Shown here one piece after another: positions 26,801 to 41,171 of a stretch of 64,000 nucleotides of DNA. The stretch is from positions 16,179,609 to 16,243,608 of the forward strand of contig JASEVX010000011.1 of assembly GCA_031761405.1 (NCBI GenBank), read 5' to 3'. The stretch comes from Serripes groenlandicus. Taxonomy: Eukaryota > Mollusca > Bivalvia > Cardiida > Cardiidae. The stretch's first letter is position 1, and each line of letters begins with the position of its first letter. The notes beneath the pieces are model-generated. The model did no database searches and had not been told where the DNA came from. It worked only from the letters and a program-made list of their open reading frames with translations. The translations under genes were made by a program, and so were the position numbers.

Positions 26801-29800
26801 TTTGTGCCAAATTATTTTCAAATTATTGGGTTGGTATTTTTGTACAAGAAGATTTTTAATGTATTTACTATAAACATATAATGAAAGTAGTTTGAATCAA
26901 GAAAAGCTTCTAAAACATTGTCCCTTTCCCTCCATACAACAAAGCTGCAACAGACCACTTTGAAAACATCTAAGGCTAAAATATGGACAATCTCTAGAAA
27001 TGAGATTACTATTGATTAAATAGTGTTGAAAACAGTGTGGCAAAAGGTGAAATTTCTCCTTTTGCCTCACTGTTTTCAGCGTCGTCTACTACAGATGTAT
27101 CTAAATGAGTGGGAAAGCGTTAACCCTTTCCCTCATACGACAATCCTGCAGCAGACGACTTTGAACATATTTTGTCAAAAAGTAGAAAATCTCTATAATT
27201 GAATGGATAACCTATGACTAAAAGTGGGAAACATTGTGGCAAAAGGAGAAATTGCACGTTTTGTACAATTTCTTCTTTTGTTACTTTGTTTTCAAAAAGC
27301 CGTCTGCTGCAGAGGCATCAGAAAGCATCTATATAGGCATCAGAAAGCATCTATATGAGGGAAAGGGTTAAGAAATGAAAATATTTTAACAGAAATCTTC
27401 AAATTAATATATTCGTTTACCTGAGTGCATTCCAATACGAAGTTGTAGATGTGTTCCCGGCATATGTCTGATCTTGAAATCACACATACTTGACAGCAAA
27501 TCAAGAGACATTGTGGAAATCTCCCCTGCATGTAGATCGCCATTACGGATTGGCAAACCACTAACAACCATATCTAGTAAAATTTTAAATAGGAATATTA
27601 TTATCTCCTTTACCTTACATTTTGACAATTTTTTGTTTTTTTAATAATTCACTTATCATAACAGTTCATGGTATTTCTTCATCTTGTATTTTGTTCTTGG
27701 TTGATAAGAACTTTGTTAGTTAGTAATTAGTATACTTCATTTTCCTAGCCAAATGGCTGCATAGCCAAGTTGAAATGTAGTATTTAGATTTAGTATATTT
27801 CATTATATACTTTCTATGTTGTTTTCAGTGTATTACATGTTTTAACATATATTGCAAAAAACATTCCCTCCATGTGGTTTCTTATAAACAGAAAAGACAC
27901 CACCATTCTGTGTGAAAAAGTATTTTAGTGTAACAAAATAAAATCTGACAGTAACTGTTAAAAGCTGGATTAAAGTGAAAAAGATAATGGCAGACCCACA
28001 AACAATGTCCCTCTTATAGACGCTTTCTGACGCCTCTGCAGCAGAAGGTTTTTGAAAACATTGTGACAAAAGAAGAAATTGCTCAAAATGAGCAATTTCT
28101 CCGCCTCTGCAGCAGATGGTTTTTGAAAACATTGTGACAAAAGAAGAAATTGCTCAAAATGAGCAATTTCTCCTTTTGCAACAATGTTTTCAACTTTTTT
28201 CAGTAAATATACCCTCATTTACAGGAATGTTCTATATATTTGTACACATGTTTCCAAAGTCGTCTGCTGCAGATATGTTGTATGTGGGAAAGGGTTGAAT
28301 TCATATTCTCCATTTATTTCTCTCCTATCGAAACCCTAAATAGGAGGCAGAATGCAAATGATGTAATTATTTCTACTTACAAGCATCACCAATGGTTTCA
28401 ACTTTATATACATCATAGTTGTCCAGAATAGCATCAAAAGTTGTGTATAGATCATTCAACAGTGTAACAACTTGAATTGGAGTACTTTGTTTTGCTATGG
28501 CAGTGAATCCAACCAAGTCACTAGAAAGAGAATATAAAGTTGAATACAAGAGAAAGTTGATGCAACGCATCAATGTCGCCGGAAATCCATACTGCAGTTA
28601 TGCATAACACTAACATTATAGTAGTTGAATAAACAGTTATCAACTCAGGGGCATATTGGAACATCAGGGGTGGGGTCAAGTGAAAATGTATCATAACTTG
28701 CATTGTTTTGTCAACGAAGTGAATGATAATTGAAGCCTTTCATTGTTTATGATCAATCTCCATTCCAAAGTAGGTTGACCATACACACAACCAACTAATT
28801 ATTGATCATAAACAGTAATGGAAATGAGTAATCTTGCCAATCATTAGTCTTAGTATGTATACAGTGCTTTCACCCTTTCCCTCATATAGACGCTTTCTGA
28901 CGCCTCTGCAGCAGATGGCTTTTTGAAAACATAGTGACAAAAGAAGAAATTGCACAAAATGTGCAATTTCTCCTTCTGCCACAATGTTTTCCACTTTTCG
29001 TCATAGGTTATCCATTCAATTATGGAGATTTTCTATTTTTTGACAAAATACGTTCAAAGTCGTCTGCTGCAGATTTGTCATATGAGGGAAAGGGTTAAGA
29101 AATAATTATAAGATTTGTGAATTCCACATACACTTTTCAAGATGTTTGTCAGAATATTTGAATTTTATTATTTTTCAAAAAAAACCATAAAACAGACAAT
29201 TTAGGATTTGCATGCAATAGCACGTCATTTTACCTTTCCTCTATTAAAGTCAACAGTGGACACCTTTGCAGCAATCTACTTTAAAACAATGAGATAAGGG
29301 TTAAATCCCTGAAGACATGAGTTTTCTTTTTTTCTCAAGATGATATTAGCTTGGCATCCTAATTATATCATACTTTAACAAATGTTGAAATGTAGTTCAA
29401 TATTTATAAATTAGACCACCTTCGAAATATAATATCAACTAAACAGTTAAATCTCATTGAAATTGTTGTATAATTTAAACTTAATTTCGAACATAAACTG
29501 AGCCCTACAACATGTTAATTTATTTTAATTCTTTCCTTCCTTTTTCATAATGAAAATAACAAACTACTCATGTTTTAAAATTATATTATGATGAGCGCCC
29601 TTGTGTCAATGATGCATAACAATATGCAGATCGGAAGCAATATGCCTTTAGGGAATTAAATGACACATTTAAAATTGTCAAGGACGAAATAATTGTGTAC
29701 GAAAGACCCGATTCTTTCTTATTCGCAGAGGTGTCGTTCTTGAAACTCTCTTCATAGGCAGAGAGTGTTCTTTCAAAGTAATTTTTCTATTAAAACCAGT

Positions 29801-32800
29801 TTCATCTCGGTTTGTTCTTTTCTTCATTTGTTTCGAACCAAATAAACATTTTAAATCGCATATGATTTACTATTTGTAAGTGAGTGTAAAGAGCGGCTCT
29901 CTGCAAAGGAGATTGATCTACGCAGTTGGTATTCGCGAGTCACGCGATCAACAGTTTTAGCTTAGAAACAGTTCATATTTTAGATATACATGGATAAACA
30001 TTATAAAATGCCTTCTTCACAAATCAAGACATCTCTTTGAACATGAAAATAACATTCAGTTAGTTAAAATTGCCATTAGAAGGAGAATATTCGACGTCAT
30101 TTTCATCAGCAGGTGCGCGTATGTAAACAGCATTAGAAGGTTTGTAGTTATAGCCTTTTGATTACATGTAGTATATAGTGTAAAATACAGTATTTCATTC
30201 TAGCAAAACGGGACTGTTTTGTCTTCGTAAATAAAACAAAAAAACATAAATGCTAGTCAAAATAAAGAAACCTAAAACCTAAAACATCGGAATATTTATT
30301 TCATTTTAGATGTGTCATTACTTAGTGTTTTTAAACAAACACAATTGTAATATGTTCAAGACATCTAAATGTGTTTCTTTCTAATAATAATCCCCCCTCC
30401 CATGTGATTTCCGAAAACCTATTAAAAATAGAAGTCGCGGGCTTCTGCCCGGCGACTAACAATGTTTTGTATTCTAAAAAACAACACCCAACAATTAATA
30501 AAATTTGTTAAATTTGACAGAATTTAAACATAAAACCTTAGAATCAAGAAGCCCACTCTCTACCTCTTTACCACATCTATATTTAAAGCATGCCATCCAA
30601 AATGATGTTTGTCAGGTGACCCTGACCTTTAAACAGATGACCTCAAAATCAATAGGGGTCATCTACTGGGTCCAATTCCACCAAACTTACTTAGTGCTAA
30701 GTAATACTTAAATACTTAAATGTATATTTCACCATTTTTGTTTCCCTTATATTTTGTAAAACATGAATAGTGGAATGTTTTTAAGTAAATAACTAAGTTG
30801 ACATAGATAGTTACCTTGCTGACTAACAAAACTTGTTAATAAATGAAAACTTTATATTAGGCATTGTTATTAGGCAAACAAAAATGAAGAAAAATGCTTT
30901 TAAGTATTAACCCTTTCCCATATGCAACAATCTGCAGCAGACGACTTTGAAAACATTCCCGATCTTTTTTGGAAACTCCCTTTAAATGAAAGTACAATAA
31001 TTGAATAAAGTTTTGAGCAAAACTTCTTTTGTCGCCATGCTTTCAAAAAGCCATCTGCTGCAGAGGCGTCAGAAAGCGTCTAAATGAGGGAAAGGGTTAA
31101 AGTATTACTATGCGCTTAGTAAGGTTGGTGGAATTGGACCCTAGTCATGCACAACCTCCCTGCTAAGTTTGAGTCCTGTAGGTCCAAGCTTTATCAAGTT
31201 ATTATTCCGACAAGCTTTGATCTACCAGCAGACATGTAAATTCCCCTAAAAATTTTGATTTTCAATAACCAATACCACCATATTTAATTGGCTTCCTCTA
31301 CAGCCTACCAATCCAACAATATACAATTTTTTGCATTTTCCAACTAATATTAACAAACAGCCTTTATAAAGTTTATATACATTTCAACAAAACAAATTTC
31401 ATAAAATTAGTCTGTATTATACCGGTAATCAAATAACTATCAATCATGCTTACCAACCTTTTCTCATTCTCAAGGGGGAGTTTCATGATCTCAAAGTGGG
31501 AGATTGGGGTTTGAAGGAGGAGATTTTCAGCGCGATGAACTTAACAGAAGAAATTTTCACGATAGAACGGAATTCAGATAACTATGCAGGTGACAATACT
31601 TTCAATATTTATAGGAAAAGAATAAAATAGACTCATTTTGAGAATGTTTTCTATTTAACGGAATATTTTCAACTGTATGTTAGCATTTAAATATTATTTT
31701 GGCATGTTTTCAAATTCATGCATTGATATTAAAAAACCTTTTAATTGTGGTTATCTAGAAAATCAAGCAAGTTGTCTGTTGTGTCAATAACTTTTCATAT
31801 TGCATCCAAGAAAGAAAAAAAATGTTAACCACATTTAAATTAGACCTACTTTTGAATGAAATACTGAGTACCAAAGGAATCTTTGTTAATCTAATGACAC
31901 AGGTAGAAATCATTTAGTTGACAGACAAACATTGTTTTGTTTTGAACTTGTTGAAAGAAAGGGCCTGTAATCAGTGACAACTTGTTTAGAAGTGGATGTT
32001 ACACAAAATGGTTGTAGTAATTTTCAGTATTCATATCTTCAAGATTTTTTTTTTTTTAGATTTTGAAAATTGTGAGTTTTTTACCTCACGATTGCGGGGT
32101 AGGGGTTACCCTATCCAAATTGAGAGACTCACGATTGAATCTGGAGGGTTGGTAAGCAAAATCAATGTACAACACAAATGTTAAGTTTTACTAATGAAAC
32201 ATGCTATATCTTCATTAATGATATTACTAATTTAGTGATCAATACCCAAATCTGTGCATGTTTTACCATTGATATGAATTTTATGGGATGCAATGTGAAC
32301 AAGTCACATATTCTTAAAATACCACTTTTGAGTAAAAATAGAATGTTTTGTCGAGTGTAAAACAATGGTAAGACCCTATTTAGTTACCATATGTCGGTCC
32401 TCAGGGTAGGAAATATCTGATACATACATATAAACCAGAGTTATCAAAGAAGTTAACTCTTTCCCTCATATGACAATTCTGCATACGACTTGGAACATAT
32501 TTTGTCAAAAAAATGAAAATATTTATAATTGAATGGATAACTCTATGACTAAAAGTGGAAAACATAGTAGCAAAAGGAGAAAATGCTCGTTTTGACGAAT
32601 TTCTTCTTTTGTCACTATATTTTCAAAAAGCTGTCTGCTGCAGTGGCGTCTGAAATATCTGAACAAATATTACACTTTAAAATAGACTTTTAAAAAGTGT
32701 GTGTACAAAGAGTTAACTAGAATTATTTTTGACACAAAAACAGATGTCTCCCCCTCAAATATGTGTCAAAAGCTCTCAAAACATTCCAACCTATAAATCA

Positions 32801-35800
32801 GACAAAAATTTGGCCAAGTCGGACAGTATTCAACTTTTAATTACTAATTTTATCTTGACCTAAATGTACAAAGTGGACATGATAGCAAAGGGTTTACAAT
32901 AACACATCTTTTTTACTGCAGCTGTAACATTTCATGAAAATTCTTCGAGCCGTCTTGGAGATATGGAGCAGACACGAAATAGAGACTCAAACCTTTCACC
33001 TTCAACTGGTATGGTCGAGACATGGGTTCTGCACATCGCCTTGATGAGGTGAACATCTGACTCAAGTTTCTTAGAAATCCTTCAAGCCGTCTTGGAGATA
33101 TGGAGCGGACACGAAATAAAGCCTCAAACCTTTAATCTTCAAGCGTGACCTTGAACCAGTATGGTTGAGACATGGGTTCTGCACATCGCCTTGATGAGGT
33201 GAACATGTGACCCCAGTTTCATGAAAATCCTTCAAGTCGTCTTGGGAATATGGAGCGGACACAAAATAAAGCCTCAAACCTTTGACCTTCAAGCGTGACC
33301 TTGATCTTGAACCGGTATGGTCAAGACATGGGTTCTGCACATTGCCTTGATGAGGTGAACATGTGACCCAAGTTTCATGAAAATCCTTCAAGCCGTCTTG
33401 GAGATATGGAGCGGACACGATTTGGGACAGACAGACAGACAGACAGACAGACATCAAGGACAAAAACAGTATATCTCCCCTGTATACAGGGGGAGACATA
33501 ATAAGAACAAACAAAGCAAATTATTCAAACCTAATTATTGTCCATTATAAAAGGAAAAATTACACGGATGCATTATTTATTAAACCTGTGCTTCATTACA
33601 CCTTAGACCTGAATTTCTTTTGCAAAAGTTCTACCCATTTTATGTCATCTTCCAGAATGTCAACATTTGATTGAAACATAACTGTTTTATAATCTACAGT
33701 TGTTAACAAAAATACACATGTAGTAAACACTTATGAATACTACTTGAGCACTGACACTGGATTTTATGTCTGGTTCAAAAAAAAAAAAATCCAGATCTTT
33801 CTGGTATTTCTTTTTTCAGTCACCAATTTCTAAATATCCTGACAATTTATTGACCTTGAAAAATACTATTAAAATTTCCCATTTTTCAGGGTAGGAGACC
33901 ACCCTCAACTTTCAATAAATCACATACCTGAAGAAAATTGTGACACATTCAAAACTTTCTGCTTCCACAGTTCTTCCATGCTTCAAATCTTCTGCTACAG
34001 ACTTTGGAAACATCTGACTAATGAGCATTTCAGTTTTAGCTTTCTCAGACTGCAGCTCCTTGGTTCTGTCAGCAACTATGGCTTCCAAATTACTGGAGTA
34101 TTTCTCAAGCTGTCATATTACAGAAAGAAAGATATAAATAATATATATAATTTTTCATCTAGAATTGAATCAGTAGGTAATTGCCTCCACTTTCGACCAT
34201 GTTTCAGCTTGCCATTTTGGGAAAAGGTCCGGTACCACACAAATATGGACCAAAAGGACCATGATGGTCCTATATTAATATATTAATAGAGTCAACGCAA
34301 CCTCACTGATGGAACAATCTTGGGTCACCAAAAGGAACATATGTGCAAAATTATTTTAAAATCAGGCCAAGAAGAAGATTTCAAAAGTTTTTACTATAAT
34401 CTAAAAGGAAAATGAGCCTAGTGCTCAATGGCCATGTTTTGCAACATTTTGGAATAATCTTAACAATTGGTACCAAATTGTTTTCAAATCTGGCCAGTAT
34501 TTATTATGTTTACACATGAAAGAAAAAAGAGCGGTTTATATGTTGTTGAAAATGAATGACGGACAAAAGGCGATCACAATAGCTTATAAATTGATACACA
34601 TCACACCCTCCTCTTAAGATGCATTTTCATAACAAATTGTGTAACTGTAGGTGGCAATTACATAGAAGATATGGCCTGGTCAAACCTTTTCTGTAATTAT
34701 GGTCAAGGTCACGGTGACCCCATTTTTGTATGTGCCATATTGTTTTCCTAAGCTGCATATTCATGATGAATATGGTATCTTTATGTGCATAGGAAATATA
34801 GATTGCATTTTTTTTTTTTTATTTAAATGGGATCAGAGGCTTAGATGACCCAATTTTTACGTGTTACACTCCATCTTCCAAAGATGCATCTTCATACAAA
34901 AATAATAATGTATTTACTATGTGCAATGTCTTGTTACACTCTACCTGATAAACATGCCTTTTACGCCTCTAAAGCAAGCATCATTTAAAAATATTTTGAG
35001 AAAAGGAAAAAACTTCTCACCATTTCTTTTTTAATGAGACTTAGGTTTGTCAAGATTTTCAATATTTTTTGACACATGTGTTTCGAAGAAAACAAACTCT
35101 AAAATGCTGTTATAATGCATTAGTGTTGTATGGTTATTTACAACAAAAATTTGACTATTGCAAAGTGATAGCATTTATTGACCTTAGTTTTGATATGGAA
35201 AGATTGCATTGGTTTAAGTTAAAGTTAACTTACCATATTGACAAGGTTGTCAATCAGCTCACCCTTAATAGGATGAATTTCATTGAGCTTATCCAAGTTC
35301 TGTCTGAAAGACAATCTGTTCTCAGGATTTTCATTCCAGTTGATATCCAGTAACTGTAACACAAGTTATATGCATTGAGCGCTCAACAGAACACATGTAA
35401 TTTACACATGTGCCCTCTGCGAAAGATAATAAGTGAGAAAATGGCCCGACCAAAAAAACCTCACAAATAATGCATGCTAGAATTATTATGATCACTGCAC
35501 ATTTACAGATCACACAATCAATCTAAATACCATTATTTAAAGTTGAAATGAAAAAGAAAGCACATAACTCCAAAAATAAGCAGTTAAGAATTATGTTCTT
35601 TTTATTGTTTCATTCTTCTGATCACAAGTTATAAATGTTTACTTTGAGTGATTACCTGCCAAAAATACCTCAAAGCTACGACTAATTTATGCAAATTGTG
35701 ACAGACAGAGAAATGATCCCTAGTGTTTTCCCGTCTTACAGGCAGGCTTCACAAATACTGACAATCAACTACTTTCCTATTGTATTTTTTGAACACAAAC

Positions 35801-38800
35801 TTAACAATGCATTAAAAGTACTGCATCTGAACTTTGGCAAGGAAATTCATAAAAAAAAACAATCTATTTTTTTTTCCAAAATGGTAAATCCGCATATGGC
35901 ATGTTCCTTTTAGCCTTTTGCAAATTATTAGAGCAAAGTAGCAACAAGATATTTTCATCATAAAAAAAATTGTTCATTACTCAGATTGGTTTATGAATAT
36001 AAAAAAGTAATATCTGATTAATGCTATATCTAATAAGATTGAAAATGGCGTAAAACATCAAAAAAATATTATTCACATAAAGCACTATTTTATTATATTG
36101 CACTTAAGTACTATTAAATCATATTATAAACTCTATATGTAAAAGCAACTGAATAGATACATACATTTAAATATATATAATTTAAAAATCAAATTTCCTA
36201 AGTCAATCAAGGGCCATAACTCCATATTTAGGATACAATGGAGTTATCTAACCTAATTGTACGATTGGCCTTAACAAATGTGTGAAGTATGAAGCGATTT
36301 GGATGATGAAACTTTAACGTTGAGGTCAGCTAAACGCAAATGTTAAAACTGACCCGAGTCCAAAAATAGCAAAACCTTAATAAAAAATGGTTTTCCAAAT
36401 GTTTGACACCAAAACCTGTTTGATATGTTGAAGAATTATATTTGATATATGAATGATCACAATTAGAAAGGAACGTAACCAAAAATTATGAATTTATCTC
36501 AAATTCTCAAAATCAAACAAAAATCATGTTTTTTATCCCCAAAAAGTCACACTCACCATCTACAACATACAATGTGAAGAAAGTTATTATATGTAATTAT
36601 ATTCCAAATATGAAAGTTCTCAACAAGTACTTATTGAGAAAAATTAAAAAATTAAATGAAAATTCCAACTTGCTCTAAAACTTTAACCACCCAAAATCAT
36701 GTTTTTTACCCCAAAAAGAAGGTCACACTCAGCACCTTCAGCATTCAATGTGAAGAAAGGTATAATATGTAACTATATTCCAAATATGAAAGCCCTAGCA
36801 CAAATACTTAGGAAAGAAAATGCCAACTTGCCCTAAAACTTTAACCGGACGCCAACGGAGACGCCGAGGCAAGTAGTAAAGCTCTCATATTCTTCGAATA
36901 GTCGAGCTAAAAAGGCTATATTTCCATTGCATATTTATTTACCTTCTTAAGTCCTGTTTTTGCTGCATAATCTTCTGGTAGGCTAGAGTTATCAATAGTG
37001 GGTCTGAAACTTTTCATTGTGTCTCCACCACTCTCATACCATCTCTATTTTAAAACACAAACATTAATTAACAGTTAGAAATCCTAAAACTTCAGTTTGC
37101 ATGCAAAAAGATGAAAGATGAAATATTCACATCATCAGCCTTTTTTAATACGATTTTGGGAGCATTGAATATAAGATTGGTAAAACTCTAGGCAACTCCA
37201 AAATGCATTGTAAAAATAATTAAAGTACATGTATAACTTTTCAAGCTTTCTTACTATTTGCATGAAAAAAAATAATAATACCAAATCCAAAGAATGTCTT
37301 AAGAAATTAATGCTCTAAGTTCCCTTAAAACTATACCTCACAATGAAGTATAAAGAAAGTCTGCTCACAAATCAAAATACTAATGCTGTTGTAGAATTGT
37401 ACATGTAAACAGCAGAAATTTGTTGCAACTGTGTAATTGATCTTTCGCGTTAAGCCGTTAAGACACGAATGTGTCCAAGCTCTACTGACAATGAACCTCC
37501 CTATAACAATAAACTTAAGTTGCAGAGTGAAACATAAACTTTTCCAAGATTCCCTGACAGTAAACAGTAAACCTCTGTATGAACAAATGATGGGGCTTCA
37601 AACAAACTTCAATAACATGGGTTTTCCAGACACAATTTTTCCATCTGGGAGACTGGAACGCACATTATCTTGTACATCCTAGGGACCCGCAAAATACTGT
37701 TTGACTTTCTAACTGACAAGAGTCGAGTGGTATGTTTCTTGTATATCTAATCCATATACAAGTCTATCTTTCAGGAATCAACATTGAAATTATCTTATTT
37801 GATCAAAAATTATATTTAAAAAAGCTCACATAAGCTAATCATCCTTTGAATTTTGAAGATTCTCGATCAAAAGAATCTTGTGAGTCCAATCATTCTAACA
37901 AGTTTATAGACTCAGAATATTCTTGAAATATTGAGCTGGAACAGCTTTTACCTTGACAGACTCTGACCCAGTGACCCCCAAAACAAGTGATCATCTACAC
38001 AGTTTGACTTATCATTCTTGGAAGTTTGAAGACTCTGGGTTGAAGGGTTCTCGAGATATTGAGTGAATTGGAATTGACCTTAATGGTTCTTGTGACCTTG
38101 ACCTCAAAAACAATTGGGATAATATACTCAATTAGACTCAATCATCTCATGAAGTTTGAAGACTCTTGGGTTAAAGGGTTCTTGAAAGGAAACAGATATG
38201 ACAATGTGACCTTGACCCCAAAACAATAGGGTCTTCTTCTCAATTAGATCAATCATACAATGAAGTTTGAAGACTCTGGGTCAAAGTGTTCCTGAGATAT
38301 TGACATATTGATAAACTTGACCCTAAAAGCAAAAGGGGTTATCTATTCAATAAGACCAATCATCCCATATAGTTTGAAGACTGTGTTTTATCAATTGTCT
38401 CATTTGAATATCCACCGACCACTGTGGGAATGAGAATGACAAACTCTTATTTTAGACTTTTCTGATTTCTGACCTTCAAGCTGCAGTCCTCGACCTTTAC
38501 CCAAAGTCCCTGGTTAGTTGTAAATACATTGATACATTCAGATGTTATAGCTTGGAGAATATTATCCATCCAAGACCTTTGACATTGTCCTTTGAGCAAC
38601 AGTCCCAAATCACACTTTTATAAGTTTAAAGCTCCGTTTTACTCCGCATTTTACATTTGACATATAAAGCAAAGCTTCAGTCCTGGGTCTTGAAAGTGGC
38701 ACATCAACTTATCATGGTTCATAGTTTTTTAATAGTTATTGGAAAAAAATATCAGAAATTAAAGCTTGAAACAAGCTAATATACACTCAACTGCCATTGT

Positions 38801-41140
38801 GGAGAGACAAACACTACTTACTCGCTTAGCTTTAGCAGCTTCTGGTGAATCTTTATTTTTTACTAAAAGAAGTACATCCTCTGACTTTAGGAATGCCATT
38901 TCATTTGCATACGGTTCTTCTCGGGAAATAATTTCTGCCATAACAATGGCAAATCTTAAAAAAAAATATTACATAAAACTACTGCATTACAAAAGACTAT
39001 TCATTCATGGTATCAAACAACTAAACCAATATAAATTAAACATTTTACGAAAGGAAGTATTGATCTTTTACAAAAACAATGTTCTAACCTGTCACAAATA
39101 AGCATATTTATTACATGTATACATGTGTGAAAAAATAAATGCTTTGTTTAAACATAAGCTTTTTAGCTTTTTTGGGACTATTTTGATATTTTACACTCTG
39201 TACAAGCATCTGACAGGTGCAGATAATTTAAAGAAACATTCTTAGATACAAGGGCGTTCAGGTGCGACTACATAGCTCTTTCTGAAAGACCCTTGGAAGA
39301 CCGGAAAATTGCCGGTCTGGAACGTTTTTTAATGTGCCGGACAATAAATCTCACTAATACCAACGCTATATATGTCAATTTGTAAACGAAAAACCAATAA
39401 ATTCCTAGCCAGTACACAAGTCTTTGTTCCTACCCTTCGAGAGAGTCACTTACTGTGACGTAAACAAGATAAGCTGTCCAATAATCGGTCCAGTAGTGTG
39501 TGACAATCATGTTTATTCATGTTATGTTTGATAGATAATCCATTGGTTAATCTTCTTTAAAAGTGTTTGCTAATTATTAGTTGACCAGTCTAACAATTTT
39601 TTAATTGGTCCAACTCCGGTCTTATTGACATGTTACTTTTACTTTCGGACCGTTTGTAATTTTCAAAATGTTAAGGTGCTTATATTTTTGAAGTTGGTAA
39701 TTGCCGCCGATTACTATAATTCAATTTTTTATTTCAGTAAGCATTTCAACGTCAATATATAAGGCTGAAGTTTTAACTTCACTTCATTTCATTTGTCTTT
39801 CAATACATTGGTGAAATAATTTACTTGCGTTCAAAAAGTCAAATGACTGGGGGGGTAAAAATTTCACCGGACCAATTGTTGAGATTTCAACATTTCCAGA
39901 GCAAAAATCGGACAATGGATAATCATAAGAGCTCTCTTTGAGATCGCAAATAATAATTACTTACGAGTAAACATCACCAGCTTGGGTACCACTTCCAACA
40001 TCATCAATGCATGCTGCTGACGCAAGTAACTCGGGAGCAGTCCAATAAAGACCCCTGTAAGAATATTAAAGAGGATTTCAACATCTCAACATCACATCTC
40101 TGGGACAAAGGGTTCTTGAGCAGAAACAGATTTGACCTATATGGCCTCTGTGACCTTGACAGTTGATTCAGTAATTCAGACTTTGGGACATAGGGTACTT
40201 GAGCAATAATAGATTTTACCTCCAAGGTCCGTGACATTGACCCAGTGGACAAGGTTAATGGCAATTCAAAATGTCACCCTCACTAAGTGGAGACTTTAAA
40301 ACAGCTGTTAGAGACAGTTAACTACTTTATAATCTTATCTTCACATGTCGAACACCCAAAATTGTTTGTAATAGTTTGAAATATCAGTGAACAACCTTTC
40401 TGTTGATTGCATTTCCTCTTCTTTACTTGGATCAGCTTTTCTTCTGGCCATGTATCTTATTGTTGGAACACCAAATCCTGAAATGGTTAAAGTTTTATGT
40501 TGATAGCCATGTGTTTTGAGGTAAATAACAAGATGTGTTTGTGAAACACTGATGCCCCCGAATGGCAACATCTAGGTCAAAGGTCAAGGTCGCCAGGTCA
40601 AAAATGTTGGTACTGACAGAAAGGTCATGTCACAAGGAATACACATGTGAAATATGATAGCTGTATCTGTTATGGTTCAAAAGTAGTGGTCAAGGTTAAT
40701 TTTTTTTTCGAGAATGGCAACATCTAGGTCAAAGGTCAAGGACGCAAGGTTAACAATTTTGGTACTGACAGAAAGGTCATGTCACAAGGTATACACATGT
40801 GAAATATGGTAGCCGTACCTGTTATGGTTCAAAAGTAGTGGTCAAGGTTAAAAAAAAATGCGAGAATGGCAACATCTAGGTCAAAGGTCAAGGTGAACAA
40901 TTTTGGTACTGACAGAAAGGTCATGTCACAAGGAATACACATGTGAAATATGGTAGCCGTACCTGTTATGGTTCAAAAGTAATGGCCAAGGTTAATTTTT
41001 TTTTCGAGAATGGCAACATCTAGGTCAAAAATGTTGGTACTGACAGAAAGGTCATGTCACAAGGAATACACATGTGAAATATGGTAGCCGTACCTGTTAT
41101 GGTTCAAAAGTAGTGGTCAAGGTTAAAGTTTTTTTCGTGC

Positions 41141-41171
<31 letters not shown>

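Noticed and set aside
33071..33514. 147-codon open frame with repeated [20 protein letters not shown] segments that looks like a repeat protein
   Set aside because: It is a translation of the ~150 bp tandem units of a family II element; the protein repeats reflect DNA repeats.
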